Below are positions 48,778-60,000 of a DNA stretch of 64,000 nt, piece after piece (positions within the stretch are counted from its first letter, which is position 1; every line of letters begins with the position of its first letter). Under the pieces are notes generated by a model. The model had not been told where the DNA came from, did not search any database, and saw nothing but the letters and a program-made list of their open reading frames with translations. Made by a program: the position numbers and the translations under genes. The stretch is from Sphaerosporella brunnea (lineage: Eukaryota; Ascomycota; Pezizomycetes; Pezizales; Pyronemataceae): NCBI GenBank assembly GCA_008704415.1, contig VXIS01000153.1, positions 41,819 through 105,818 of the forward strand. Reading direction: 5' to 3'.

Positions 48778-49005
48778 ATGTCCTGCGCAATCTGTCTCGA
48801 TGAAATCCACGCCCAACAGGGCTTCCGCCTCGGCTGCGGCCACGACAACTTCCACGGAACCTGCATCATGAGATGGTTCCGGGAATCGGCAGGAGCAAGT
48901 TGGTTCTTGTTCAGATGTCCCATGTGCCGCACCGCCGACTATCGCGTCGCGGTCATGTTGCGGTTGATTTGTATTGTCGAGGAGTCGAGGGGTGGAGTAG
49001 AATAG
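48778..49005 (+). CDS. Very small RING-H2-like protein
   Basis: An open frame of 75 codons consists almost wholly of one RING-type finger: CAIC at residues 3-6, then CGHDNFHGTC at 20-29 and CPMC at 48-51. The spacing (C-x2-C-x13-C-x-H-x3-H-x2-C-x18-C-x2-C) is close to RING-H2 with eight candidate zinc ligands in the right order. A Trp precedes the last pair by several residues, as in many E3 ligases (MRWFRESAG). E3 ubiquitin ligase activity is the usual role of the family, but a protein this small would need partners. No intron is needed. It could also be a fragment of a larger gene or a recent gene remnant. Confidence 0.55.
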   Translation: MSCAICLDEIHAQQGFRLGCGHDNFHGTCIMRWFRESAGASWFLFRCPMCRTADYRVAVMLRLICIVEESRGGVE

Positions 49006-49831
49006 TAATAGAAGGGGGGGTTTATTGATTCATTGTTGCCGCGTGTGTGTGTGTAATCATAGTTATGCAACCTCAAAAGATCATGGCAGACCCCATATCC
49101 TGTCCGCCGCCTTGTTGAAAATATCTCATTGGGCCACCCAACATTCATTGTTGTGCTTCCACGTTGATCGAGTGATCTGCTGTGATTCACCAATTGGTCG
49201 TTCTTTAAAACCCATTCCATCACTGCTCGAGTGTGCAAACTGTACCGAGTCCAGATTCTGTAGTCAGTGACGCTGAGTTGAGAGTCTTTTTCTACATACA
49301 GTTGGAGATAGATAATTCTCGCTTCATGATACTAATTTTTATTTTTTTAAAAACTTTTTGCAGTCAGCACGGAGAGCATTCACTACATAACGGCACTTTT
49401 CTGCAAGCTGCAGAAGTTGGGCCGGCATTTTTGCGTGGCCTTCTACATAGTTCCGTCCCTTCGGATACATATGTCGGTAGGTAGGTACTTGGATGTACGG
49501 GTGCGACTGTACGAGTGCTTCATGCACCATCACGACCAAAAAAAAATAGGTTGTTTTAAAAATGCACAAGAAAATCGCCGATAGGCCAGCGGGCCAGCGG
49601 GGGGGTAAAACAGCCTGAAGCGAGGAAAGATCAACAGGGCCAATGGGGCATCGAGCAGAGCCACGTTTTAGAGCCACATCTCCCCGCCAAAAAAAAAAAT
49701 AATACAAAACCAAAAACGTGGAGAAGCACATTGCTCGCCGCCGGGCGTTTTATAGTTTCCGGTCAATCGGCGTCTGCACGTTCTTCAGAATCAGGTAAAA
49801 CCGTTTCTCTCGTCAACGCACGGACCCGTCG

Positions 49832-49863
<32 letters not shown>

Positions 49864-50109
49864 ATCCCAAAACCACACACCTCGGCTGCGTCACTACAGA
49901 AAGAGCGTCCCAGCAACAAACCCCAACCTCAAGTCAAGTTCGAGCATCATCCCTCGCCCACGATCACCACCACCACCACCACTCATCGCTTTCGAACAAC
50001 AGACAACACTTCCCGGGGGAAAAATAGATTAAAAAAAACAAAAAAAAAACCAAACATCTACCGGCAGTAGTCAGCAGATGCCCCGCCCTCCGCAGCTCCC
50101 GCGAATGCA
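49006..50109. other. Intergenic upstream of CNL1-like gene
   Basis: Contains the (GCT)10 repeat and a CT/CA-rich leader from about 49900 to 50109. No other gene is seen. Confidence 0.45.
49833..49862. repeat. (GCT)10 trinucleotide repeat
   Basis: Ten perfect GCT units, about 250 bases upstream of the CNL1-like start and likely within its leader or promoter. In one frame this would encode polyalanine, but no supported gene uses it. Confidence 0.97.
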
Positions 50110-50679
50110 ATGAATCCACATTTCACCGATCCCTCGCTCCACCTATCCAATGAAGACCTGAGCTACATCGCACACACGCAGCGAACGCTTGCCGGCACAG
50201 GCGGAACCCCGTCCTCGTCGCCGCGCCCCTCCAGCAGCTCCTCGACGCAAGCGGCCAGTAGTGGCGGCGGCGGCGGCGGCGGGACCAGCATCTCCCTCGA
50301 TCCCAAAGCGCTTGCCCAGCTTTCGGCGCACTTCGATAACCTTCTGGAAGCGATCACCACGCGGGTTGAAGAGGTTTACAACCCCCCCCCCCCCCAAACA
50401 CGCACACACACACACACCCCTTCGCAGACATTGAGCTGATGATGTACGTGTCGGCGCGGATCGCAGTTGTCAGCGCAAACGCTAAAGGCTACCAACGCAC
50501 ACCACAAACGGGCGTCCAGCGTGGCGGACCAGGCCACACGCGAGATTGAACGGCTGCGCGAAATCCTAAGGCAGTGCGACGAGCTGCAGAACGAGTTCTT
50601 GAAGATCAAGCGCATCGGGGAGATAGTGAAGGGGTTCCGCGCGCGTGTCGAGGCGCTCGAACAACGGATAGGCAAGTGA
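50110..50679 (+). CDS. CNL1: BLOC-1 complex subunit CNL1-like coiled-coil protein
   Basis: Two exons, 50110-50373 and 50467-50679, encode 158 residues. Exon 1 has a helical start (LHLSNEDLSYIAHTQRTL), a Ser/Gly-rich linker with a run of seven Gly, and SLDPKALAQLSAHFDNLLEA. Exon 2 continues a coiled coil (LSAQTLKATNAHHKRASSVA, EIERLREILRQCDELQNEFL, KIKRIGEIVKGFRARVEALE). The order LDPxALAxLxxHF...ILRQxDELxxEF...IVxxxRxRVEALE is what I recall for fungal CNL1, a subunit of the BLOC-1 endosomal complex. The 93-base intron starts GTTTAC, has a GCTGAT branch site, contains C and CA runs, and ends GCAG. Another endosomal or kinetochore coiled-coil subunit is the alternative. Confidence 0.7.
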
Positions 50680-52588
50680 ATTGATAATAATAACATGGGG
50701 GGAGGGGGAGGGGGGGGCTGTACACTGCGCTGGCCGTGGATGGGAAGTATGTGGCCGAAGACGGAGCGTTTGATTGCTTGGTTGTTTGATTCCCTCTCAC
50801 TCGGATTTTGGTATATGGGTTGCTTGCTTTTGGCTTTCGGCTCCTGGAGTTTGGTCTTTACTGGGGTTATAGGGTCTTTTCTTACATTACTATTGCTACG
50901 TCATCTTGTAATCCGGAGGTTGTGTTAGCAGGGGGTCTGGTTTTCCATGAAGACGAGGCGGCGGCCATGGAATTCAATCGGCATTGGAGTCAAGGTGGGC
51001 TTCTACATAGGTCTTTTGACCGTCACCTCGCACATTGCTCCTCTCAATTGTTGTGCAATTTGCAATTACTCCCAGTTCAATAGCAAAAGTAGGTATTCGG
51101 TGATGGTATTTTTGCTGTTGACCAGTACTCTATAGAGTTGTCTTGGGGGATTAATGATTCCCGGCCCGCATGCTATATTTGTTTTTTGTTTTTTCTACAA
51201 AGTACATAATTTCACGCTCGCTTGGGAAGCAGCAGTTTTTTTGTTTTTTTTTTCCATCCGCATGCATGCGCATATTGACGTCCTGTGCCGTTTACTCATC
51301 ACGTGTACAGCCAGCCGCACAATGTCCACATCTATTGTTGTATCCGGACTAGCACCTCGTCTCCGCGAAACTGCTGTTCCGGTTCCTCGGTTCTGGCTTA
51401 TTTAGAAATGCGGGTGGGGCGGGATCTCGCGAGACTTTTCTCGATCGGGTGATTTGAACCTCGATTGAGCTCATATTCGAGTAGACAGGTTTCAGCCATT
51501 GTAAGTGCAATTTGTTATGCTTCCCTAGCTCGCTCGTGTTACATATGGTATTCTGACGGCCCCACCCCCCCGGGCAGACGCCACTGTGTTGCTAGTTTTC
51601 GCCGTCTGTGCTATATCCAGCGCGGCTACGGGCAACAGATGGCGGACGGGTGCTGCGGTGGCGTGTCGCATCCCGAGACGCTGGTCGGCTGTGGAAATTC
51701 GTCAAAGGGAGGTGGAGGTTGTTGTTGGGATTGTAGGGTGTTGGTGGAGGGAGTGCGTGCCAGTGCTATGCCGTTTTTTGTCAGTGTATGAAGTTCTGCG
51801 TGCTGTTGTTTTATCTGCTTAGTCGATATGGATTTGGACAACGATCGCAGCGGCGTTGCTGTTGAGGCCGTTTCCCTGGTCTGATGGAAAAAGCATGCCG
51901 ACTTCAGGGCAATCCCGGCCGTTAGCAACTCCTCATCCCTTAATCGAGTGATAACCCGTGCCTCAGATGCACCGTATGTCCGTTCTGACACGCGAAAACT
52001 AGACCAACCACTGCACCTATACCGAAGTTCAGCTCTTCACAACGGAGGCTTTCAATCATGGTGCTGCTTCCCCATCATTCTGGGCCTGAACTTACCGCTG
52101 CATACGCCTGTCCAGCCACATTTCTTCTAACCCCCCAACTGGTGAAAACTTTAGCAACACCCCTCTTCCTCCCTCAGTTCGACGTTATCGCCATGGTGAT
52201 AGCCAGTCCATCGTAATCGAGTACATCATGGCTTTGCTTTTGCAGCAATGGCGGCCCACCCTTCTTCTCCCCCAAACGCTTCCATCGGATCGACTAGTCC
52301 GCTCGCCTCGAGTTCATGGCCAGTTGGCATCGTACCGTACCGCACCAAGGACAGAAAGCACGGCGTAGACGATGCCAGCGCAGAATCGATATGTGTTTTC
52401 CTCGGCCGGTGGTGAGGGATGACGATGATGATGGTGTGCGGGAGATAGTACTGCGCCCCTTGTGTTGCTGCGAACGCTGATGTTGAGAAGCTGCAGAGGG
52501 GTGGGAAGAGGGAAGACGGAGTCTTAAAGACTTCTGGAATGGAAGCGATGCGTTGGCGATGCAGCTACATGCAGGGACGACGGGTGGG

Positions 52589-52623
<35 letters not shown>

Positions 52624-53664
52624 GACAGTTCTGGGAGGGTGTGGAACGAATGCATGCGCGCCGCCGGGGCACTGCTCCGGAAGCGGTGTGAAGTTCATCA
52701 CCCTTTGCAAACACCCGACCTCGGATGGATCCGTTTCTCCCCAGATCCGGGCGACTGACTGACTCGATGTTATTTTGGAGAGCATCCTTCTGTTTTTCGT
52801 AGATCTGAAACCCCCCATCCTGTCCGGGTGCGGGAAATATCGAATGCTGTTGCTGCTCCTGGCTATCACAAACCCCCAAAACAACAAACATTCCCCCCCC
52901 CCCCCACAAAAAAAAAACCCCAGTGTCACTCCACACTCGCGATATTCTACACAGCTCCGGAGCTCCACACCTTCGATCTGCTTCAATCCCCGGGGGGGCA
53001 CTGGCACTTGGCACGTCATCACTGCTTTTGTGGGAGAGCAAAGAGGGGGCAAAACCCTCCTCGGGCGGTCACCCCAGGTGCACAAGTTGTGTAAATCCAC
53101 TCACCACCCCCAATTCCTGCAGTGCCAGGATCGTGCGTGCAGGAAGGGAGTTGTATGCTCCCGTACCTACCCGGCCGGCTGACCTTGGTAGGCAGAGCTA
53201 TCTTCGGCTGCCATTTTTGACAGAGGCTCTTGGTGCTTGGGCGTGTGATACTGAAGGGAATTTTCGGGGAAATGGTGGTGGTTACTCTGATCATAACGGG
53301 AAGTCACTTGTCACTTCGCTAAGATCATCATACATCACTCGCGGGATTATCGACTACAAGCCATTTATTCCCCAAACCCCATAATCCATAATTTAACGGG
53401 GAGCCCCAACAGACGGATTAAGCCGTGGGGACAGGATACCCGGTTCCTTATGTCCGTCATAGGTCTCCGACCTCACCCCGACTCGCGAGATAGGGGGCGC
53501 CTGGGCTCTTGTCCTCGCGTACGCTGTATGATTTAAAACAAAACAAAACAAAACCCCATAATCCATAGCATACGCAAAAGCACAAAGAAGGTATTAAGAA
53601 AAAGGAGAGAAAAGACACCATTACGCCAAATCACGCCCAGCTGATCCAAATTTGCAAACGCATC
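50680..53664. other. Intergenic region
   Basis: About 3 kb without a supportable gene. It holds the (GCTT)8 repeat, C runs near 52891-52906, and an (AAAAC)n stretch near 53535-53555. A minus-strand frame of 268 codons (53100-52294) runs through the simple repeats and has no domain. Confidence 0.45.
52590..52621. repeat. (GCTT)8 tetranucleotide repeat
   Basis: Eight perfect GCTT units in intergenic DNA. Confidence 0.97.
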
Positions 53665-55865
53665 TCACCACGAGAAAGCCTCGGTATGCAAATAAATCTA
53701 TCCAAAAAAAATTAGCCACAAGCTAGAACAAGGAATGTTATGAGATGAGATGAGAGAAGGGAACATACACCCTGCGCCCCCGTGCCCTTATGCACCGCTC
53801 TCTCATCACTCAGCTCCACGACAGCGGTGCGAGCAGCCTGTACGAGTCCTCTTGGTCCACACACAACAACCGCGCTCTCTCCGCGAGCCTTCTCCAGTTC
53901 TTTCAGGACGATATTCTTAACCGTTGGGCGGCCGCTGAGAAGGTTTACCGAGTCCGGCAGCTGCAGGTTGCCGTTGATAGAGGAGCTGGAGCTGATACTG
54001 GTGGCACTCGAAAGCTCCGTTTCTTCTTCCAATGGTTTGGCGCAGCAGCAGCACTCGATTGTTTCCTCGATTGCGTCTTCGTTGTCGACTACGGCTCTGC
54101 AGCAGCAGGTATCGGCGGGCCCGTGACCGGCCGCTTCTTCCTTTTCGTCGACGGCGACGGCCTCAATACGGGTAGAAGAGTCCTTCTTCTCGTCTATGTT
54201 CTCGAGAGATAGAGTCGAAAGATCCTTGCCGAGGCTGGGCTTTTCGTCGCCCTCGAGCCCAGATGTAAGTTCCGGGTCGCAGGTGACATAAATACTAGCC
54301 TCGACCGTCACGCGCGAGTTCTCGGCATTGGCAGACTCCAGCGCCGCTCCAAGCGTTTTTGAAAACCAACGCACTTGTCCGCCACTCTTCACCACCCATA
54401 CGAAGCGGATTTTGCGGGTGACAATGGGCAGCTGGGAGGCGTGACGACGCAAGAGATCGCGCAAGAGCGGGACTGTGAAGGTAGCGCCGGTGCTGCCAGA
54501 TAATAGAACCACGGTGTCGAACTGCTCCAAAGGACGAAGCCGCCCGTAGGGACCCTCTAGAAAAACGGGTTTGCACTTGTCGGACTTCGGTGGGAGACAG
54601 CAGGCGTGGTCGTGGAATTTGCTGGTGCAGCCGGCGTAAGCGCGGACCACAAACTCGAGGTAGCCGTCGGATGGCAGCGAAGAGATCGTGAATGGGTGCG
54701 CCTGGAAAGGCGCCAGAGAGTGCACAGATAGGAAGGCGTGCTGGCCCGGCTTCCAGTTCATTGGAGGATCCTGGATGGTGATCCGGGTGGTTTTGTCGGC
54801 CAACTGGTGAAAGACGGCTTTGCAGGCGAATACTGATGACTGGGAGGCGAATCCTTTCGATTTCTGTTTCCGGTGGAAGAGGGAAATGTTGTGGTATACC
54901 ATGAAGACCCATCTCACCAGGCGGTCTGTCGCCCACAGCCCAACAGGGAACCATACGTAGATGTCCACCTGGCGCGGGATATGGTACCATACAATGACCA
55001 GGAACCCGATGGCACTGACCATGTGCTGGATGACAAAGAACTCATATCTCCACCCTCGAATCGGGGCAAGACTCGAAAAGACCAGCCATGCAAAAGTGCA
55101 GCCCGCTCCGAGTCCACGGCGGGCAAGGGTATCGATTTCCAACTCGCGCTTGATAAAGTCGTACTGCGCCCATGACCTGAAGTAGTAACTCATGTGGATC
55201 AACATGGTGATGAACATTGTCCTAGCCACTGACCGATGGAGCCAGTTCAAGCGCTCATACGAAGTGCCGGTAAGGCGCCCCACGATATTAGCCTTCCCCG
55301 CCATCAAGAATACCAACGGCAGCTGTGCAAGTGTCATGTATCCGGCACGAACTGCGATTTCCTGGTAAGTCATAGCGGTGTAGTCTCTAAGATTGAACCC
55401 GAAGAAGATGATCGCCAGAAGCAGCGTCAGGTTCGAGGCTGCCAGGCACAGATGGCCGAAAGGCGGGAGATGGCTGAGCCTTGGGAACCACTTCAACAGC
55501 TTATCCTCCCATCCCGGGTTTTCCGAGTGGAGCAGCAGAATTGAATAGTTCGCGAATTCGCGAGTGATAGCGGTGGTTGTCGCCAACACCCGGGAAAGCA
55601 AATTCTTTGGTCGCGCCGGATCTGGCCGTGCCTGTTTCGCTTCTCGCAGTCTACACCAACCCCTCAGCATACGATGCGGTAATCTCTTGCCCACGGAGAA
55701 TTGTACTGACCGTATCCTGTATTCTATTTCTTCTTTAAAATTCACCAGCGTCGCGACAGCTATGAATCCACCGGCGAACATCCAATAGACTTTCGCCAGA
55801 TCTGGGGCCGACACTATGGTGATCCCGCCGACCGCCATCGGGCCCGCGCCCATTGACATGTCCAT
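53665..55865 (-). CDS. Ferric/cupric reductase transmembrane component (FRE family)
   Basis: Plasma-membrane flavocytochrome b that passes electrons from NADPH via FAD and two haems to extracellular Fe(III) or Cu(II). Exons 55865-53769 and 53697-53665 give 709 residues; the short second exon supplies the family ending IYLHTEAFSW. Haem ligands form two His-x13-His pairs, His210/His224 and His281/His295, in adjacent membrane helices. The FAD motif HPFTIS lies at 390-395 and the NADPH motif GSTGATF at 457-463; VVCGPRGL is near the end. An acidic, Cys-rich insert (DTCCCRAVVDNED, then ECCCCAKPLEEE) sits between the last two and is unusual. The N-terminus MDMSMGAGPM is methionine-rich and probably extracellular. 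It is divergent from a copper transporter gene, which suggests a cupric reductase role (inference). Confidence 0.93.
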
Positions 55866-56618
55866 ATTTTGCGGGTGTTTGTGGCTGCGTGCTCGTGGTA
55901 CGGGTATTAATATTCGGGCGGTTGAACAGTTGGCGGCAGCGCTGCAGCGTCTTAGGCGCGGGGGGGTGGGGGGTGGGGCAAAAGAAGTTCAGTCAGGTCG
56001 ACGTCGGAGTGGCCTCAATGAGGGTGAAGCAAGCAGGAGATAACTAGAGGGCGAGAGACACTCTGGAAGCACTTTCGCTTTCTCTCTCTCTTTCTTTTCT
56101 GTCATTTCGTTCTTTCTTGAGCTCTTGCTCCTCTCGATTGGATTAGTGTCAGCTTGCGGCAGTTTGCGCAGTTATGCGAGGCAGTTCGTCTTGGGGGGTC
56201 TGCGTGGATTGCCGTTTGTGTCGAAACCCGCTCAGCGTGCAGGGATCGCTTCGATGCGGCGAATGAGCTGCGGCCGACGAGAAAAAACGTGGTTATGCTA
56301 CACAGTTACATGCTTAGGCGAATCCACAGCGACCTGTGGAATTTGGCATGTTGAATGCGCAAGAACCCGCTCACCGTGTAGCACCCCCACTGCGTGCTTG
56401 GCTGCATTCCTTTGCTGTGCGTCAGTTTTCTCAAGATCGTGCTCAGGGTGTGTGTCCGCGGCATGCACGTCCTCGTACTATCTCAAAACCCTCTCTTCAT
56501 CAAGACCGGGCATCTCCCAATCAGCCATCCTTCAAAACCCCAGGTGCATTAATATCTATCTCAGCGCCATCTCACAACATCCACAGTAAACTTCGATCCT
56601 GCCCCCCTCACCGCAACA
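55866..56618. promoter_or_regulatory. Divergent promoter of metalloreductase and CTR genes
   Basis: 753 bases separate the two start codons, so regulatory sites may be shared. Near matches to copper-regulator cores exist (TTTGCTG at 56411-56417, TTTGCGC near 56163) and one GATAA at about 56038-56042, but none is a full known consensus (Mac1 TTTGCTC or SreA ATCWGATAA), so no site is called. Confidence 0.45.
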
Positions 56619-57269
56619 ATGGCCGATTTCACAAAACACCAGCACACCAGCACCTCCTCTGACAGTATGGGCTCAATGGACATGGGCTCCTCCTCCTCTT
56701 CGATGATCATGAACATGAACATGGTCTTCTTCACCAGCACCAGCACGCCGCTGTACTCCTCTCACTGGGCGCCAAAATCTCTCGGGCAGTACGCAGGCAC
56801 ATGCATTTTCCTGATCGTCCTCGGCTTCATCTTCCGCCTGTTGCTGGCCTGGAAACAGGTGCAAGAGCACCGCTGGGCGCGACGGAACAGCGAGCTCGCT
56901 GCGCGGTTCGCAGCCTCCGCTGCCGCTGCCGCAAATACCCCGTCCGATGAAAGCTCGGTCGATGAGAAGGAGAAGGAGAAGGAGAAGCCTGTGCCGGCCG
57001 CGGTGCCAGCGGCTGCGGAGGGGTGGGGTGGTAGGCCGTGGAGGTTTTCGACGGATCTGCCGAGAGCGGCGTTGACAACTGTGATTGCGGGTGTTGGATA
57101 TCTTATGTGAGTTTTTTTTCCTTTTTTCCAATACAGAAGGCGTTGCTGATGGGTGTCTAGCATGTTGGCGGTCATGACGATGAATGTGGGCTACTTCATG
57201 AGCACGCTTGCGGGCGTGTTTGTGGGCGAGCTCGCATGGGGGAGGTATGTCCTCAGCGGAGGGCATTGA
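56619..57269 (+). CDS. CTR-family high-affinity copper transporter
   Basis: Trimeric Cu(I) channel of plasma or vacuolar membrane. Exons 56619-57106 and 57161-57269 give 198 residues. The N-terminus is Met-rich (SMGSMDMGSSSSSMIMNMNM, about 16-35), the usual extracellular Cu(I)-binding region. TM1 is near 51-75 (GQYAGTCIFLIVLGFIFRLL). A charged cytosolic loop contains a Glu/Lys run. TM2 carries the signature MLAVMTMNVGYF with the MxxxM selectivity motif, and TM3 carries the GxxxG packing motif GVFVG. The intron (54 bases, GTGAGT..CTAG, GCTGAT branch site) splits TM2 between AT and C of an Ile codon. Its neighbours are a metalloreductase and an X325/BIM1-like protein, making a copper-uptake neighbourhood. 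Confidence 0.94.
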
Positions 57270-57787
57270 GTCTTCTATCCTGTCTGTGCTTGGGATCTTG
57301 ACGGCGGCGCTATGGGAGTTTTCTTTCTTTCTTCATCTTGGAGCATCCCCCCATCATCCTAGAAAATTCATGATACACACCCAGATGCTAGGTGCTGTGT
57401 TTCATCTTGTTTTGCAATCTCTACAATTCCCCATCAATTATACTTTCCCAACCCGGGTGGTAGCTGGCACAGTTAAGCATACATAACGCACTGATCCTTC
57501 GAGGGCTCGTCAAAAAATAAACATCTGCACGTTGCCGCTCGGACTCGATCACCAGAACATCGACAGCGCCTGTAATCACCCGAAACCTCTGCTTCGCAAC
57601 ACATTATTGCATTCAAGCCGTCATATAACCATTAAAAATAAGAAATGCATAACCCGCAAAAACATCGCCTCCAGCATGATGTGGTATGTAGATCCAAATC
57701 ACAAGCATGTTATATTACAAAAAGTTTAAAAGAAGAAATTATCCATGCCTCTACCCCCAGGGCATCGATTCATGGGACAATACATAT
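57270..57787. other. Convergent 3' intergenic region
   Basis: 518 bases between the stop codons of the CTR and X325-like genes. No coding signal is seen. Confidence 0.5.
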
Positions 57788-58519
57788 TTACAGCATCCAA
57801 GCAGCAACACCGACAACTCCCGCCACGAAAGCACCGCCAGCAACCCGCAGCGCGGTTCCGGAAGACTTGTGAGTGGTGCTGGAAGCCGAGGGAGAGGACG
57901 TGGTAGGGCTCATGTTCATGCCGTTCATGTTGGTGGCCGAGGGGGCGGCGGAGGAGGAGGCAGCGCTTGAAATGGCCTCGGCCGAGATGCCGGTGCCGTT
58001 CTTGCAGGACTTGACCGAGACGGCAGCGTTGGTGAAGGTGATGTCTGCGCACTATCCTTCTCATCAACACCACAGCATTGGGGGAAAAAAAAAAAAAAAA
58101 CATACGTTGTACAAACCACCAGCCGTGTCCTCACTCTGCTGCACAATCTGGATGGTGGCATTGTCTCCCTCCTTGACTTTGAGATTGCTCGGGAACACCA
58201 GATCATTCCAGCAGAACTCTCCAATCCCAATCTGCATGAACACGTCCTTGACAACGATGGTGAAGTCTTCGGCCTTCGGGTTGTTGCCGAGTCCCAAGTA
58301 CACCGCCATCTTAGACTGCGGGTGCGTGGCTTCGATCGCGACCTGGCTGCCGCCGCTGAGCGGCCACTTGGCTCGCGATGACGAGGGCGTGTCCTTGCCG
58401 CCGCAGGGAGAGGTCGCTTGCGTTGCGTCGTCGTCGCCGCGGTCGGGGGGGTAGACCACTGTGAAGTGGGCCGAGACCACGGCAGGGAGGAGGGCGAGGA
58501 GGGCGGTGGAGGCACGCAT
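57788..58519 (-). CDS. GPI-anchored X325/BIM1-like copper-binding protein
   Basis: X325 proteins share the LPMO fold but are not known to cut polysaccharide; Cryptococcus Bim1 helps Ctr1 take up copper (family knowledge). Exons 58519-58106 and 58051-57788 give 225 residues. A signal peptide MRASTALLALLPAVVSA should be cut to expose His18 (HFTVVYPPDRG), the N-terminal copper-brace His; His66 in ATHPQSK is a candidate second ligand. Cysteines 39, 103, 139 and one about fifteen residues later can form disulphides. The intron ends at GATAG, not the later GCGCAG, because only this restores LYNCADITF. A Ser/Thr-rich stalk containing NMNGMNM leads to a hydrophobic GPI-signal tail (VAGGAFVAGVVGVAAWML). 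The start is the Met just before the signal peptide, not the longer open frame. Confidence 0.9.
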
Positions 58520-59886
58520 TTTGGAGTATGTGGGGGGATAGAGGAGGGGGAGATGAAAAGGCTGCTGCTGCTGACGATGAGAAGGATAAGACAGACAGAT
58601 GGGGCGGGACAATATTTATGGCGGGGAGGGCTTCTGCACAAAAGCCCGCGGCCGTTCCCAATTGGGCCTCTTCCCAATTGGAGATCCGGCGGGTCAGGTC
58701 AAGCTTTCTTGCGACCTTCCCTTCCCGCGCCCCATCTTGTGAAGTTGCACTGCCGAGACCTGCCACCCCCCCAGGGACTTTTTCACGATGCCTGGATGCT
58801 GGCAGTGGTGGTTGAGAACATTTGAGAGAGTTATTCTTTCCGAAAGCGGGCTAGTGCTAATCCGCGCGTGTGAGCACGTTTTCTGAGCGCTTTTGATTGG
58901 GCTGGGCTAGATACATTCGGCGAAGTGCGAACGGTGGGCTTGCATGCAAACGTCAGCTGTAGGTTAAGCCATGGAGAAAGGAGCTTAGCATGATTAACGT
59001 TCTCTTTCTCACTCATATGAAGGACTGCGTGAAATACATAATGTAATCAGACAACTTTCTCACTCCTCGGCCGCGGGCTGAGCTCACAAATAATAAATAT
59101 CCCACGTTTCCAATCAATTGAGCAATCGAGCGATCAAGCAGCCCAGAACCCCGGCATACGGGAAGTCCCAAAAACTTCTGATTCTATAGCCGCTTTTATT
59201 CACGCCGATTCGGCTTTCGGCACTTCCTGCAGGTGTTCCCGAAAACGTGCTCTTGTGCATGACAAGCTTTTTGGTGTCATATTACCGAGACATACATGTC
59301 GTGGGGTGCATTTGTGTATGCGGGGTTTTTGTAGAATGCCGCTAGAAAAAGCTTGAGGACCCCCTTTGCAGAGGGGAGGGAGTAGGGAGCGCTTCTGTGG
59401 TTGCAGGTGGAAACTGGTTCTTGAATTGATCATGAGAGCTCTCAGCAAGGTTGCCAGTCTCAAGCCCGTGCGAGCATCTAGCCTCCAACTCGAATACTGC
59501 CCCATTCTGCTAGATAAAACATCAAGGCCTGAAACGACGATATATGTATTTATATATCTAGAAAGAACAGTACCAGCTCACAATCGCCAGTAGTAAGAAC
59601 TCGTTATCTCTAGGCATTTATCAACGCAACTGATCCACACAAGACGTTGAAGGTTAACTTTTCGTTGTCCTACTACTGGTACGAAGGTTTTGTGTCCGAG
59701 TGCTACACTGTGATTGACCCACGGCTTTCGACCATGAGCCCTCTCGCTTGGAAGCCAGGGAGCAGTGTTTTGATTGTAGAAGAGAATATGGAAGGGGAAA
59801 ATCCTCTGCGGCGATCTTGTGATGAGGAGGAACGGGCGGAGGTTGTTCATGGCCCGTCGAGGGAGCCAGAGTTGCTTGGTGAAAAA
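58520..59886. other. Intergenic region
   Basis: Promoter of the X325-like gene (roughly to 59000) and further DNA in which I see no gene or repeat. Confidence 0.45.
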
Positions 59887-60000
59887 GCCAGCGGTACAAA
59901 CTGCCGGGAGGAATTGGCACACCTCCACAACTGGGGTGCACCAGTTCGATTTTTGGGCCGCTTTACGGCTGGGGGCAGAAGGTTTTGCCCCCCCCCCTCT
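59887..60000 (+). mobile_element. tRNA-derived SINE, degenerate copy
   Basis: Shares with the copy at 60786-60923 the segments CAGCGGTACAAACTGC, CCACAACTGGGGTGCACC and the tail TTACGGCTGGGGGCAGAAGG. The polymerase III B box is altered (AGTTCGATTTT) and the first bases of the A box are lost, so it looks older than the other copies. It ends in a C-rich then T-rich tail. Confidence 0.7.

Noticed and set aside
52294..53100. 268-codon minus-strand open frame
   Set aside because: It runs through GCTT and C-run simple repeats and contains repeat-encoded QASK runs; no domain.
56411..56417. Copper-responsive element in the reductase/CTR promoter
   Set aside because: TTTGCTG is one base off the yeast Mac1 core and fails the S. 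pombe Cuf1 consensus at its first position; one such seven-mer is expected by chance in 750 bases.
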